Assembly: GCF_902167635.1 (NCBI RefSeq)
Contig: NZ_CABHMS010000005.1
Coordinates: 186,001 to 250,000, forward strand
DNA from: Chitinophaga vietnamensis
Lineage (GTDB): Bacteria > Bacteroidota > Bacteroidia > Chitinophagales > Chitinophagaceae
Length of the DNA stretch: 64,000 nt
Direction of reading: 5' to 3'
In this document: positions 17,959 to 27,300 of the stretch, one piece after another
Position numbering within the stretch: the stretch's first letter is position 1
How the letters are laid out: the number at the start of each line of letters is the position of its first letter
Made by a program: the position numbers and the translations under genes
Notes under the pieces: generated by a model
The model's database searches: none
What the model saw: only the letters and a program-made list of their open reading frames with translations
Told to the model about the DNA's origin: nothing

Positions 17959-18809
17959 CAAATGGTGCTATCAGCCACCAGCAGCTGTTCTCCATTGGAT
18001 GCCGCAAGGCCATCCTGTCTGTCTGCAAAATATTTTGCGGACAGATCGCTGGCCGATATAATTTTCACATCCCGGAAACCCGCCTTCACGGCGAGTTCCA
18101 GCATTTGCTCCGGCGTAAAGAAACTAAGGAAAGGCGTGCCTGCCGCCGCAGCTCCTTTCATCGCCATCTCCAATAAACGTTGTTCTGCGGGTTCCAGCAA
18201 TTCCACTGGGATCAGGAAAGACATAGCCAGCATTGAACCGGGCGCCATCGCAGCTACCTGTTGCAGCAAACCGGCAACCGCTCCCTGTGTGAGATACATA
18301 CTCACCCCGGTGCAGGCCACTACGGCAGGAGCTTTCATGTCAAAGCCTGCATCCGCCAGGGGCGACAGCCAGTTGGATGTTTTTTCAAAGTCAACAGGCA
18401 CGAAGTGCAGGTGAGGTACGTCAAAGCCAAGCTCGCCTATACGCTGTTTCTTCCAGGCTTGTGTGGCAGGTTCGTCAATTTCATAGACGGTTATTTTCGA
18501 ACCAAGGTCTTTCCGCCGTATAGCAAAGGTATCCAGGCCGGCGCCCAGGATCACGTACTGCCGCACGCCACGGCTGATGGCTGTCTCCACGAGGTCTTCT
18601 ACAAAACGTGCCCGCGTAACAATCGACATGCGCGCAGGCTTCGTTCCTTCCGGATGCATATCCGGACGCTGCTGCCAGCCGGCATCCGGCGCAATCAGTT
18701 GCAGACCGGTTTCATCTTCCAGTATATACGGCGGCGCATCGATCTGTACATGAAGGGCTCTCCACAAAGCGGTACGCACTGCGGTATTATCCGGTATCGT
18801 CTTTTGCAT
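17958..18809 (-). CDS. SAM-dependent methyltransferase, leucine carboxyl methyltransferase-like family
   Basis: A 283-residue class I methyltransferase. The signature RQYVILGAGLDTFAIR (SAM-binding, V-x-LGAGLDT) and the following YEIDEPATQAWKKQRI place it in the LCM/PPM-like family (PF04072 type), whose bacterial members are O-methyltransferases of mostly unknown substrate. I start it at the ATG at 18809; a TTG extension to 18848 is less likely. It lies downstream of, and on the same strand as, an AraC regulator (74-bp gap), suggesting a two-gene unit. Confidence 0.88.
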   Translation of the reverse strand: MQKTIPDNTAVRTALWRALHVQIDAPPYILEDETGLQLIAPDAGWQQRPDMHPEGTKPARMSIVTRARFVEDLVETAISRGVRQYVILGAGLDTFAIRRKDLGSKITVYEIDEPATQAWKKQRIGELGFDVPHLHFVPVDFEKTSNWLSPLADAGFDMKAPAVVACTGVSMYLTQGAVAGLLQQVAAMAPGSMLAMSFLIPVELLEPAEQRLLEMAMKGAAAAGTPFLSFFTPEQMLELAVKAGFRDVKIISASDLSAKYFADRQDGLAASNGEQLLVADSTI

Positions 18810-18883
18810 AAATGTTGATTTAATTTGAAGCAAAGTTACCCGCGCCAACTATAGCTGAATTGTAAAAAACCGACAGCGCACTT

Positions 18884-19678
18884 TTAGGATGCCCATTCGG
18901 GAAAACCAGGCATCCGCTCAATGGCCTTGCGCAAATAGATACCCGGGCTCGCACCGGAAAATAATTTGAAATCACGGATAAAATGAGACTGATCGTAGTA
19001 GCCAAGCGTATGTGCAATATCTGTGAGCGAATGAAACCTGCCCCCGCGCAAAAGCGCCATGGACGACTGAAAGCGGCAGATACGTGCAAACAGGATCGGC
19101 GTAATGCCCACATGCGAATGGAAAAGCCGCTCCAATGATCGTTCAGATAATTGAAGATCGTTGAGCACGCCGGATATATCCGTACCCTGCTGCAAAGCCG
19201 CAACAGCATACGCCACTTTTTGATTATCGTTTTCATGATGACGTATCTGCTCCAGCAAAAAATTGGAGAGCAAGGCTACCCGCTCCTGTATCGTGCAACA
19301 ACCAAGCAGCTGATCGGTCAGAGATGTTTTAACAAGATCAGAGAGGGAGATGTTTTGATGGGCTAACTCATTAGCATCCAGGCCAAATACCGACTTGAGC
19401 GCCGACGGATGAAAGTTTGCACCCATCGTGCGAAAGCTGCCGCTGCTGCTCAATTGCCCGTATTGCTTCGCCTGACCAAAAACAAATAATTGCGGCAGCT
19501 GCTCTCCTTCGAAACCAGTATAAGCATCAGGGTTCTCCTGAAAGATAAGCCCCGGCGCGCCGGTGCACATCACCCTGAATGTTTTATGTGATAGATCATT
19601 CGTTCGATGTTCCAGCATCCAGAAATGCTGAACATAATTTTTGAGTGGCGCCGGAGCTGCAATTAACTGGAAATGCAT
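18884..19678 (-). CDS. AraC-family regulator with DUF6597-like N-terminus
   Basis: A 264-residue regulator. The N-terminal half (PAPLKNYVQHFWMLEH, FVFGQAKQYGQLSSSGSFRTMGANFHPSAL) resembles the DUF6597 sensing domain; the C-terminal half carries the AraC helix-turn-helix pair (LSERSLERLFHSHVGITPILFARICRFQSS and LTDIAHTLGYYDQSHFIRDFKLFSGASPG). I start at the ATG at 19678, since the upstream alternative is TTG. It precedes the methyltransferase on the same strand and may control it. Confidence 0.88.
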   Translation of the reverse strand: MHFQLIAAPAPLKNYVQHFWMLEHRTNDLSHKTFRVMCTGAPGLIFQENPDAYTGFEGEQLPQLFVFGQAKQYGQLSSSGSFRTMGANFHPSALKSVFGLDANELAHQNISLSDLVKTSLTDQLLGCCTIQERVALLSNFLLEQIRHHENDNQKVAYAVAALQQGTDISGVLNDLQLSERSLERLFHSHVGITPILFARICRFQSSMALLRGGRFHSLTDIAHTLGYYDQSHFIRDFKLFSGASPGIYLRKAIERMPGFPEWAS

Positions 19679-19929
19679 GTAGTGATCTTTCAAATATAAA
19701 GATACAAAATACCGCCAGACAGGATCGGGTCTACACAGGTCATATCCTTGAAACCCTTACTGCACGGGCTGCTCCAGCCATGATGCTGTAGGTTTTATTA
19801 CGCATTCTGTCCGTCAAACGCCACGGGCAATGCCTGATAACCTGCGTATATCGTAAAGTATTGAGGTGGCTTGGATATTGCCGGCATCTGGATGGAAGAG
19901 ATTATTTACCACACTTAAAAAATTGTCTT

Positions 19930-20430
19930 ATGCCAGAAAAGAAAACAATTGAGCGGGCGAGGAAAGCTGCACGTCAGGGTAAATCCGCCACCACACAAGC
20001 TGGTGAGTTTGTACATAAAGAAATAGAAAAGATCCGTAAAGGCGAGCATGGTGCAAGATCCGCCAAACAGGCTATTGCCATTGGATTATCGGAGGCCCGT
20101 CGTGCCGGAGTAAAATTGAAACCGCCCAAAGCAGGAGCTGTATCCGAAAAAACACGCAAGAGCGCAGAAAGATCTTATGAAAAAGGGCAAAAGCATGAAC
20201 CTGTTTCAAAAACGCGCTCACAAGCCAGGGTGAAGGCTTTGAAGAAAGAAAGCACAACGGCTGCGTCTCATGAGGCGCTCTCTCGTCAGGCGCATAGTGC
20301 AGCAACGAAACGGACAAAGTCTGAACGTTCCGCCGCAGCAAAAAAGGCAGCACAAACAAAAGGTCCGCGCGAACGTTCAGCAGCCGCGAAAAAGGCCGCA
20401 AAAACAAGAGCGAAGAAAGCCCATAGTTAA
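19930..20430 (+). CDS. DUF6496 lysine/alanine-rich histone-like protein
   Basis: A 166-residue, very basic protein. The first 70 residues match DUF6496 (KKTIERARKAARQGKSATTQAGEFVHKEIEKIRKGEHGARSAKQAIAIGLSEARRAGVKL). The C-terminal half is low-complexity Lys/Ala/Arg/Ser with repeated SAAAKKAA units, like histone H1 or AlgP tails. It probably binds nucleic acid, but this is an inference from charge. I start at the ATG at 19930 because the longer frame begins with TTG and has an unrelated N-terminus. It stands 33 bp before the hydrolase gene on the same strand. Confidence 0.88.
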   Translation: MPEKKTIERARKAARQGKSATTQAGEFVHKEIEKIRKGEHGARSAKQAIAIGLSEARRAGVKLKPPKAGAVSEKTRKSAERSYEKGQKHEPVSKTRSQARVKALKKESTTAASHEALSRQAHSAATKRTKSERSAAAKKAAQTKGPRERSAAAKKAAKTRAKKAHS

Positions 20431-20463
20431 AATGAATTATTATTTTTAGTGTAAAAAGAGAAG

Positions 20464-21006
20464 ATGAATGTCCTGTTTATTCAGGGCGCCGGTGAAGGCG
20501 CCTATGCGTTAGATCGGTTACTGGTAGAACAATTACAAAAATACGTGAAAGGAAATATGTCCTTTCATTATCCCCCGATGCCCCGGGAGGAAGCGCCGGA
20601 CTATGAACCCTGGAAAGCAGTGATCCTGCAACAACTAAAAGTATTGGATGCGCCCATCGTATTGATAGGACATTCTCTGGGAGGTTCAGTATTACTAAAA
20701 TTATTGTCGGAAGAAAAGGGAATTAAAAATATCAAAGCGCTTTTCCTGGTGTCAGCCCCGTTCTGGGGGGAGCCTGGATGGGAGTACGCGGTCTTTAAAC
20801 TGAAAGATGATTTTAATGAGCGCCTTCCTGTTATTGATCATATTTTCATTTATCAGGCAGAAGACGATGAAATAGTCGCATTTGCCCATCACAAGCGCTA
20901 TGCAGACAAATTACCCAACGCAGTTGTAAGAACATTTAAAAAGGGCGGTCATGAATTGATCACAGCAGCAGCTACCCTGGCTGATGATATTGATCAACTC
21001 GAATAA
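20464..21006 (+). CDS. Small alpha/beta hydrolase (RBBP9/YdeN-like)
   Basis: A 180-residue cytoplasmic protein with no signal peptide. The nucleophile elbow is GHSLGGS (residues 74-80, in PIVLIGHSLGGSVLLKLL). A candidate acid lies in YQAEDDEIVAF and the catalytic His in KKGGHELI, giving a complete Ser-Asp-His set in the compact RBBP9/YdeN layout. Substrate unknown. It is probably co-transcribed with the DUF6496 gene upstream. Confidence 0.85.
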   Translation: MNVLFIQGAGEGAYALDRLLVEQLQKYVKGNMSFHYPPMPREEAPDYEPWKAVILQQLKVLDAPIVLIGHSLGGSVLLKLLSEEKGIKNIKALFLVSAPFWGEPGWEYAVFKLKDDFNERLPVIDHIFIYQAEDDEIVAFAHHKRYADKLPNAVVRTFKKGGHELITAAATLADDIDQLE

Positions 21007-21022
21007 CAGACTGCTTGCATTT

Positions 21023-21928
21023 TTAGTTCTTGATTATCTCCGGCGTGGTCCCTACAGGCCCGTAAGGATTATTTGGAGACGTCCCTCCATAATACGGAAG
21101 CCTGCTATGATCGGAAGTGGAATGTACCCACATGCTCTTGCCATCAGGCGCTAATACGCCAAAATAAGGAACTGCTCGACCTACAAATCCAGCCGGAGGA
21201 TTTTCTTCATTAAATCCGCTCATATACACCCTGCATCCTTGTTGAACATACAGGGCTTGCACTGCTTTCTGATCACCATCATGCAGCAGGATACCGCTTC
21301 TAAGGTATCGTGTCACATTATTAGTACCATCTTTTATAAATTCAATGCCGGCTACATCCGGGTAAGAATTGCCATCATAATATTTACCTTTCCAGCTGGT
21401 GCCGGTCAGAGAGTATCCGGCAGCCGGGAATGGCGCCAGTTTCGCCGCAATGATCGCATTGAAATTATAGGCATTGGCGATAGTGGTGGAGCTGGTCATC
21501 TGGTTCCTGTCTGCCGAAATGATTATCCTATGCGTATCTGCCGTGGCGGCATAGATCAGCTCAATGCCTACCTGACTGGTATCCTGTTGGTTCGGATTAC
21601 CTAAGTAATCTACTTTCTTTATACTTTTTATCGTCCCTTGAATGCTGTCCAGGTATATATAGCCCGACCGGTTCTGATTATAAAATATAAAATTGGAATA
21701 TAGGGTAACGGCGGTATTGTCTCCATTGAATTGCAGGCAGCAGGGCGGGTCGTACTGTGTGCCCGGGGAAACAATATGATAGGTTCCTACCCATTGTGAG
21801 TTTTTCAAAAAATCAAAAGCGCCTGAAGTGACCGGAGGTGGATTGGGGCCGGGAGATGGATGGGCGCTCTTGCTGCAAGCTGCTAACAGTAACAGACTTG
21901 TGGCAGATAGTATTAATAACTGTTTCAT
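21023..21928 (-). CDS. Lipoprotein with two tandem related domains, function unknown
   Basis: A 301-residue lipoprotein; signal peptide LLILSATSLLLLAAC with lipobox Cys17. I chose the ATG at 21928, which gives a clean signal peptide; the longer frame adds 18 odd residues. The mature part holds two similar units: FLKNSQWVGTYHI...CCLQFNGDNTAVTLYSNF and LTGTSWKGKYYD...GIEFIKDGTNNVTRYLRSG. These share a W-x-G-x-Y start and an F-x-x-D-x-T-x-x-V-T-x-Y end, so the protein looks like an internal duplication of a beta-barrel or lipocalin-like domain. I do not recognise the family. Confidence 0.8.
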   Translation of the reverse strand: MKQLLILSATSLLLLAACSKSAHPSPGPNPPPVTSGAFDFLKNSQWVGTYHIVSPGTQYDPPCCLQFNGDNTAVTLYSNFIFYNQNRSGYIYLDSIQGTIKSIKKVDYLGNPNQQDTSQVGIELIYAATADTHRIIISADRNQMTSSTTIANAYNFNAIIAAKLAPFPAAGYSLTGTSWKGKYYDGNSYPDVAGIEFIKDGTNNVTRYLRSGILLHDGDQKAVQALYVQQGCRVYMSGFNEENPPAGFVGRAVPYFGVLAPDGKSMWVHSTSDHSRLPYYGGTSPNNPYGPVGTTPEIIKN

Positions 21929-22120
21929 CCGTTGATTTTTTGGAATTGGACAAGACAATAAAATAGCCGGATCTTTTATCAAAACTCCAACTTAAAAACG
22001 CATGAAGAAAGCCTCATTGAGCGGTTCACAGAGATGAGTGAGTCGGAGGGGCGATGCAGTCGAAAAGCGCTTGATTGCTGCAATGATTGTGAGTGATAGT
22101 ATTGAATGTGAACCAATATA

Positions 22121-22148
22121 AAAAGCCGCATCATTAGATGCGGCTTTT
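22121..22148 (-). terminator. Intrinsic terminator downstream of tRNA-Met
   Basis: A 12-bp perfect stem (aaaagccgcatc, 22121-22132, with 22137-22148) and a 4-nt loop, flanked by A and T runs. It lies just downstream of the leftward tRNA and would work on both strands. Confidence 0.88.
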
Positions 22149-22154
22149 TATCTG

Positions 22155-22228
22155 TAGCGAGATCGGGAGTTGAACCCGAGACCTTTGGGTTATGAATCCA
22201 ACGCTCTAACCACCTGAGCTACCTCGCC
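22155..22228 (-). tRNA. tRNA with CAU anticodon (tRNA-Met, elongator type likely)
   Basis: A 74-nt cloverleaf reading from 22228 leftward. The acceptor stem GGCGAGG pairs with TCTCGCT, with G-U pairs at both ends. The D-arm is AGCTCAGGTGGTTAGAGC, the anticodon loop is TTCATAA with anticodon CAT, and the T-arm is TCGGG-TTCAACT-CCCGA. The 3' CCA is not encoded. The 1-72 position is a G-U pair, not the unpaired position of initiator tRNA, so it is an elongator Met tRNA or an Ile tRNA with a modified CAU. The last pair of the anticodon stem is A-C. Confidence 0.93.
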
Positions 22229-22341
22229 ATATTTCCCTTTCAGAACGTTACCAGTGGCCGCATTCCTCAAAACGGGAGTGCAAAGATAACGGCTTATAAA
22301 CGAAAATTCAAAATGTATCCCGCGTTTTTTTGAAACTTTTT

Positions 22342-24882
22342 TTAAACATCCTTCCCGGGAGCCGGCGGACGCCATTGCTGCAACACCTCGTTATCCACTG
22401 AACGGATATGCAGATCCCGCTGTGGATAAGGCATCTCGATGCCTGCTTTATTCAGCTCATCATAGATATACGCCATCACGTCACTCTGCATCGTACCGGC
22501 AGTGCCCAGGTCGCTGATCCAGAAATACACCTTGAAGTTAATGGAATTATCGGCAAACTGGCTGAGCAGGATCACTGGCTCCGGCGCCATCATCACGCCT
22601 TCGCGGCCTTTGAAAGCGCCCAGCAGGATATCTTTCACCTGCTGCACATTGCTGCCATAACCCACGCCGATGGTCAGTTCCACACGGCGCGTACGGTTGC
22701 TCAGCGTCCAGTTGACCAGTTGCTGCGATAGCAGGTCGCCATTGGGAACGATCACTTCGGAACCGTCAGGGGCGGATATTTTGCTCGACCGTATCCCGAT
22801 CTCTTTCACCGTGCCGGAGCGACTGCCCACTTCAATCACATCGCCTACTTCGATCGGTTTCTCAAATGCCAGGATCACACCGGATACCAGGTTGTTCACA
22901 ATGTTCTGCAAGCCAAAGCCAATGCCCACGCCCAGCGCACCAATGACGATGGTGAGCTTGTCCATCGGAATGCCCGAAGCGGCAAAGGCCAGCAGGATAC
23001 CGCCTGCCAGCACCGCCAGCCGCACCAGCAGCAAGGCAGATCCCAGCTTGTTCTTTTTGCCGGGCGCCTTCTCCTGGCCGGTGTTGCCAAAAAGATAAGA
23101 GATCAGTTGTGATAAGATGAACGCAACCCATATCACCAGCATAAAGATGATCACACTGCTGAAGGTGAAGTCTGAATTGCCCAGCTGGTGGCGGGTTAGC
23201 AGGAAATCCGAGATCGCCTCGTAAATATCGTCATACACATACAGGTTGCGTGTAATGATCATCAGCCAGCCAATGTAGCCCATCACAGTGAGAAAGGTCT
23301 TCATCTTCCGCTGTACCTCCTGGTAATCTACAAAGGAAATAAAACTACTGGTGTTCTTATTGGCTTCTACCTGTAAATACATCGCTTCCAGCACAATCTT
23401 CACGAAGATAAAAAGATTGATCGCCAGCGCCGTGCTCACCACTGCACTTGAACCGAGTATCTTGGCAAAGCTCACACGGGCAAACAACACCATCAGCAGC
23501 GACAAAGCGCTCATCAAAATAAATGATTTGAATAGCAGTCGTGTATACCTCGGCTGCACAAAAGTGGTAACGGCAGATTCCTTCAAAAGCCTTGCCCCCA
23601 GCACAATAGAGAGCACGCTGCCGATCAGCAGCCCCCATTGTTCCACGTATGTGATCTCTATCAACAGGTTGTTCAAACCATAAAGGAACAGGAGCGCCAT
23701 CAACAGCAGCCAGTTCCTGAATAATGTTTTCGGGAAGACGGTACGGAAGATGTAAGTGAGCGAAATCATCGTCAGAGCGCCATTGATCTCTGTATATAAA
23801 ATAGGATAACGGACAGACAACACAGATGACAAAGTCGTCACAAATATAATGGTGCTCGATATCGGGTACCGGTACACATACTGCGAATGTTGCATGATGG
23901 CCTCGGCTTCCTCTTCAGCGTGCCGCTGCTTGATGCGCCGCATATTGTAATATATCCACCACGAAAATAATCCTGCCAGCATCAGCCAGATGAAGAATAC
24001 CGGCCATTGTATGGAGAAGAAAATGCCCAGCACCTTGGTGCTCTTGTGCAAAGATTGTTTTACTACCGGGAAGAAATCCAGTGGATTGATGCTGTCGCGA
24101 TGCGGCTTCCAGATGTAGCGGTAGTCGCGGTTCAGCATCTGTGCGGTAAATTGATCCAGCCGATAGTCCATATCTCCGGCCAGGTTGCTCACCTCGATGT
24201 AGCGGTTGGCTACTTTGTTTTGCAGCAGCCCTATCTTCAATAGATTAATGCGGTTGGCGCTGTCCACCGCATGAAATTTCATGATCAGCGTGCTGAGTTG
24301 CCCGATATAAAAGCCATATAGTTCGCCTTCCGCGGGGATGCTGCGCATAGCAGTATCTTTTCGCAGGGAATGTATCGTATCATTGATGTTCACCAGTTTG
24401 CTGTAGTAGTCGAACAGCAGATCCTGCCAGGAGTCCAGCTTGCGGTCCAGCTGGTCCAGCATGATCTTGTTGGTATAGATATCGTTGATGTTGGGCGTGC
24501 GGTTCAGGCCTGCAATATTTTCTTTGACGAGATCCAGCGAAGCGTCCACCAGTGGCATCTCTTCGGTGATGGCCGAGGTATCGAATCCACGGCGCAGCGA
24601 GGCCATCTCCTGGTTCAGCAGCAGGGTATAACTTTCAATGCGACTGATCAATATCGCCACGCTGGTATCCGAGCGGTGAATGCCGGCCTTGTTGGAAGAA
24701 TCTTTGGCCAGGTTACTCAGGCGTTTGCTCAAGGTGGCGCTGTCGGGCGTCCGGAGCGTATCTGGCGGCGGGATAGGAGGGAGGGGCCTCTTCTTATGCT
24801 GGGCTTCTGCCGCCGTGGCGGCAAAGAAAAGACAAACAAAGAGAAACACGCGTAACAATGGCCTTATAACCTGCATGTACAT
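22342..24882 (-). CDS. Large MscS-family mechanosensitive channel
   Basis: An 846-residue inner-membrane channel that releases solutes on hypo-osmotic shock. A signal peptide (LLRVFLFVCLFFAATAAEAQ) leads into a helical periplasmic region of about 260 residues. Around nine hydrophobic segments follow (about 285-640). The MscS core includes the pore helix and beta domain (GALGVGIGFGLQNIVNNLVSGVILAFEKPIEVGDVIEVGSRSGTVKEIGIRSSKISAPDGSEVIVPNGDLL). The extended N-terminus makes it an MscK/YbdG-like large member. It is transcribed towards the tRNA. Confidence 0.93.
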   Translation of the reverse strand: MYMQVIRPLLRVFLFVCLFFAATAAEAQHKKRPLPPIPPPDTLRTPDSATLSKRLSNLAKDSSNKAGIHRSDTSVAILISRIESYTLLLNQEMASLRRGFDTSAITEEMPLVDASLDLVKENIAGLNRTPNINDIYTNKIMLDQLDRKLDSWQDLLFDYYSKLVNINDTIHSLRKDTAMRSIPAEGELYGFYIGQLSTLIMKFHAVDSANRINLLKIGLLQNKVANRYIEVSNLAGDMDYRLDQFTAQMLNRDYRYIWKPHRDSINPLDFFPVVKQSLHKSTKVLGIFFSIQWPVFFIWLMLAGLFSWWIYYNMRRIKQRHAEEEAEAIMQHSQYVYRYPISSTIIFVTTLSSVLSVRYPILYTEINGALTMISLTYIFRTVFPKTLFRNWLLLMALLFLYGLNNLLIEITYVEQWGLLIGSVLSIVLGARLLKESAVTTFVQPRYTRLLFKSFILMSALSLLMVLFARVSFAKILGSSAVVSTALAINLFIFVKIVLEAMYLQVEANKNTSSFISFVDYQEVQRKMKTFLTVMGYIGWLMIITRNLYVYDDIYEAISDFLLTRHQLGNSDFTFSSVIIFMLVIWVAFILSQLISYLFGNTGQEKAPGKKNKLGSALLLVRLAVLAGGILLAFAASGIPMDKLTIVIGALGVGIGFGLQNIVNNLVSGVILAFEKPIEVGDVIEVGSRSGTVKEIGIRSSKISAPDGSEVIVPNGDLLSQQLVNWTLSNRTRRVELTIGVGYGSNVQQVKDILLGAFKGREGVMMAPEPVILLSQFADNSINFKVYFWISDLGTAGTMQSDVMAYIYDELNKAGIEMPYPQRDLHIRSVDNEVLQQWRPPAPGKDV

Positions 24883-25015
24883 ATGAATTGCTGATGGATG
24901 CTTACAATTTAATCAAGAAATCCTTTTCGAGAACATTTTTTGCGGCCAATTGTTCCGCCTTTCAAACTTTTATCGTCCTTTACGGTTTAAGTGTAGATGA
25001 CTTTCATTTGATGAT

Positions 25016-26581
25016 ATGAAAAGAGAAGCAATCGTAGCCACACTAAGAAACGATCTCGAACCCTGGGATATTGTTATCATCGGCGGTGGCGCCACCGGGC
25101 TGGGAGCCGCAGTGGAAGCCGTCACCAGGGGATACCGTACCCTGCTGCTCGAGCAGGCCGACTTTGCAAAATCCACTTCCAGCAAAAGTACCAAACTGGT
25201 ACATGGAGGCGTGCGGTATCTCGCGCAAGGCGATGTATCACTGGTGCGTGAAGCCAGCGTGGAACGCGGGCTGCTCGCTCACAATGCCCCGCATCTTGTA
25301 CGTAACCTCTCTTTCGTGATCCCCACTTTTAGCTGGTGGGAAAATATCAAGTATACGATCGGACTTAAAATGTACGACTGGCTCGCAGGCCGTCTCAGTC
25401 TGGGCCGGTCCCGCCATATCTCTAAAAAAGAAACGCTGGAACGCCTGTCTACACTGAAGCAGGACCGCCTCGCAGGCGGCGTGTTGTATCACGATGGCCA
25501 GTTCGACGACAGCCGCCTGGCCGTCAATCTCGCGCAAACCATTGCCGATAAGGGCGGCACAGTACTGAACTACCTGCGTGTAACGCGCTTGCACAAAGAT
25601 CAGCAAGGATTTATCAGCGGTATAACGGTGAAGGATACACTGGATGGGGGAGATGAATTTCATCTCAACACCCGCGCGGTGATCAATGCCACCGGCGTGT
25701 TTGCAGATGATATCCTTGAGATGGACAATCCCGCGGCGCCGAAGTCTATCGCCGCCAGCCAGGGTGTACATGTGGTGCTCGACAGCAATTTCCTGCCGGG
25801 CCACAACGCACTCATGATCCCTTCTACCAGCGATGGCCGCGTGCTTTTCGTAGTGCCCTGGCACAACAAAGTAGTAGTAGGCACCACCGATACGCCGGTG
25901 AATCATATCAGCCTGGAACCGCATGCGCTGGAAGAGGAGATCAGCTTCATCCTCCGCACAGCAGATCAATACCTGGCACACCCTCCGCAACGTAGCGATG
26001 TACGCAGCGTATGGGCCGGCCTCCGGCCGCTGGCAGCGCCCAAAGCAGAAGGGCATAAAACAAAAGAGATCTCCCGCAGCCACAAGATCATCGTAGCCGC
26101 ATCAGGTCTCGTCACCATCATCGGCGGTAAATGGACCACCTACCGCCGCATGGCGGAAGATGTGATCCACGAGCTCGAACGCGCCCTCCGCTGGAAAGAA
26201 ACCGCATCCGTAACTCATGAAATGAAACTCCACGGCGCCACCGACAACGTCAACTGGGACGATCCCTGGTATTTCTATGGCAGCGATGCCTTACATATCC
26301 ACCAGATGGTAGCCACACAACCCGATCTCCAGGAAGTGCTGAGCCCCGCATACAATATTATTAAAGCACAGGTCATATGGGCCGTGAGAGAAGAGATGGC
26401 CCGTAAAGTGGAAGATTTTCTGGCCCGCCGCACCCGCCTCCTGTTCCTGGATGCCCGCGAAGCAATTCGTATAGCCCCCGCCGTAGCCGCTATCATGGCT
26501 GCCGAACTCAAAAAAGACGATGGCTGGATCACTGAACAGGTAAGGAGTTTCACGGAAGAAGCCAAAATGTATATATTATAA
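25016..26581 (+). CDS. glpD: FAD-dependent glycerol-3-phosphate dehydrogenase
   Basis: A 521-residue flavoprotein oxidising glycerol-3-phosphate to dihydroxyacetone phosphate at the inner membrane, passing electrons to quinone. The N-terminus has the Rossmann FAD motif VIIGGGATGLGAAVEAVTRGYRTLLLEQADFAKSTSSKSTKLVHGGVRYL, the GlpD/GlpO signature. WAGLRPLAAP and ASGLVTIIGGKWTTYRRMAED are also conserved. A C-terminal helical domain is present (about 400-521). It converges with the nitroreductase gene, with a perfect palindrome between them. Confidence 0.96.
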   Translation: MKREAIVATLRNDLEPWDIVIIGGGATGLGAAVEAVTRGYRTLLLEQADFAKSTSSKSTKLVHGGVRYLAQGDVSLVREASVERGLLAHNAPHLVRNLSFVIPTFSWWENIKYTIGLKMYDWLAGRLSLGRSRHISKKETLERLSTLKQDRLAGGVLYHDGQFDDSRLAVNLAQTIADKGGTVLNYLRVTRLHKDQQGFISGITVKDTLDGGDEFHLNTRAVINATGVFADDILEMDNPAAPKSIAASQGVHVVLDSNFLPGHNALMIPSTSDGRVLFVVPWHNKVVVGTTDTPVNHISLEPHALEEEISFILRTADQYLAHPPQRSDVRSVWAGLRPLAAPKAEGHKTKEISRSHKIIVAASGLVTIIGGKWTTYRRMAEDVIHELERALRWKETASVTHEMKLHGATDNVNWDDPWYFYGSDALHIHQMVATQPDLQEVLSPAYNIIKAQVIWAVREEMARKVEDFLARRTRLLFLDAREAIRIAPAVAAIMAAELKKDDGWITEQVRSFTEEAKMYIL

Positions 26582-26591
26582 TTAGTGCGCC

Positions 26592-26697
26592 TAAATATTT
26601 GAGGATTTCTTGATTTACGGATTTATGAATTTATAAGCGAACCTCAGCATTGCTATAAATTCATAAATCCGTAAATCAAGAAATCCTCAAATATTTA
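26592..26697. repeat. Perfect palindrome, 44-bp arms, between convergent genes
   Basis: Positions 26592-26635 are exactly reverse-complementary to 26654-26697, with an 18-nt spacer. The arm contains gaggatttcttgattt and gatttacggattt words. It starts 10 nt after the glpD stop, and its outer end includes the nitroreductase stop codon. It is probably a shared bidirectional terminator or RNA 3'-end element. Confidence 0.95.
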
Positions 26698-27288
26698 AAT
26701 CCATTTGGTTTTCTCACTCATTGGCTTGATACGCTTGCCCGGTACCGGCGCTTCATCTGTATAACCAAGATAGAAAAATCCCATCACCTGGTCTTCTTCA
26801 CCCAATTCCAGGTAATCCTTCATGGCAGGGTGGAAGGTCATACCGCCGGTGCCCCAGTAGGCGGCGATGTTGAGGGCAGTAGCGCTGAGCCACATATTCT
26901 GTACGGCGCAAGCCACAGCTGCTACTTCTTCCAGCACCGGTATCTTGGGATTATTCCCGCGTTTCATGCAGATCGCAATCACATGCGAAGCCAGGTCGCC
27001 CTGGTGTTGCAGTTTATCGTAGTTGCCAGCCACGAATTTATCTGCCGGTGTAAATTGCTTATAGATATCTGCATGATCTGCGCAGAACTGGCGGGCTTTA
27101 TCACCGCTGAAAACCACAAAATACCAGGGTTCGGTATAGCCATGTGTGGGCGCCCAGTCGGCCATCTGCAGCAGGTGTTGTACGGTAGCGTCAGGGATCT
27201 GCTTGCCGTTCATGCTGGTGGGCTTTATGTTCCGGCGGCTGCTGATCACTTTGTCGAGGTAGGTAGCCGTTGTTGTTGTGTCTATCAT
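26695..27288 (-). CDS. Nitroreductase-family FMN oxidoreductase
   Basis: A 197-residue nitroreductase. The FMN-binding N-terminus has the SSRRNIKPTSMNGKQIPD pattern (two Arg before the first helix), then LLQMADWAPTHGYTEPWYFVVF, EEVAAVACAVQNMWLSATALNIAAYWGTGGM and GFFYLGYTDE, all in family order. It probably reduces quinones, nitro compounds or enals using NAD(P)H. The stop codon lies within the palindrome at 26592-26697. It is probably co-transcribed with nothing upstream beyond the thioesterase, 12 bp away. Confidence 0.92.
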   Translation of the reverse strand: MIDTTTTATYLDKVISSRRNIKPTSMNGKQIPDATVQHLLQMADWAPTHGYTEPWYFVVFSGDKARQFCADHADIYKQFTPADKFVAGNYDKLQHQGDLASHVIAICMKRGNNPKIPVLEEVAAVACAVQNMWLSATALNIAAYWGTGGMTFHPAMKDYLELGEEDQVMGFFYLGYTDEAPVPGKRIKPMSEKTKWI

Positions 27289-27300
27289 TGATTTGTTTTT

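Noticed and set aside
18820-19236. A 138-codon frame overlapping the DUF6597-type AraC gene
   Set aside because: It lies in another frame of the same strand inside a gene with clear AraC helix-turn-helix motifs.
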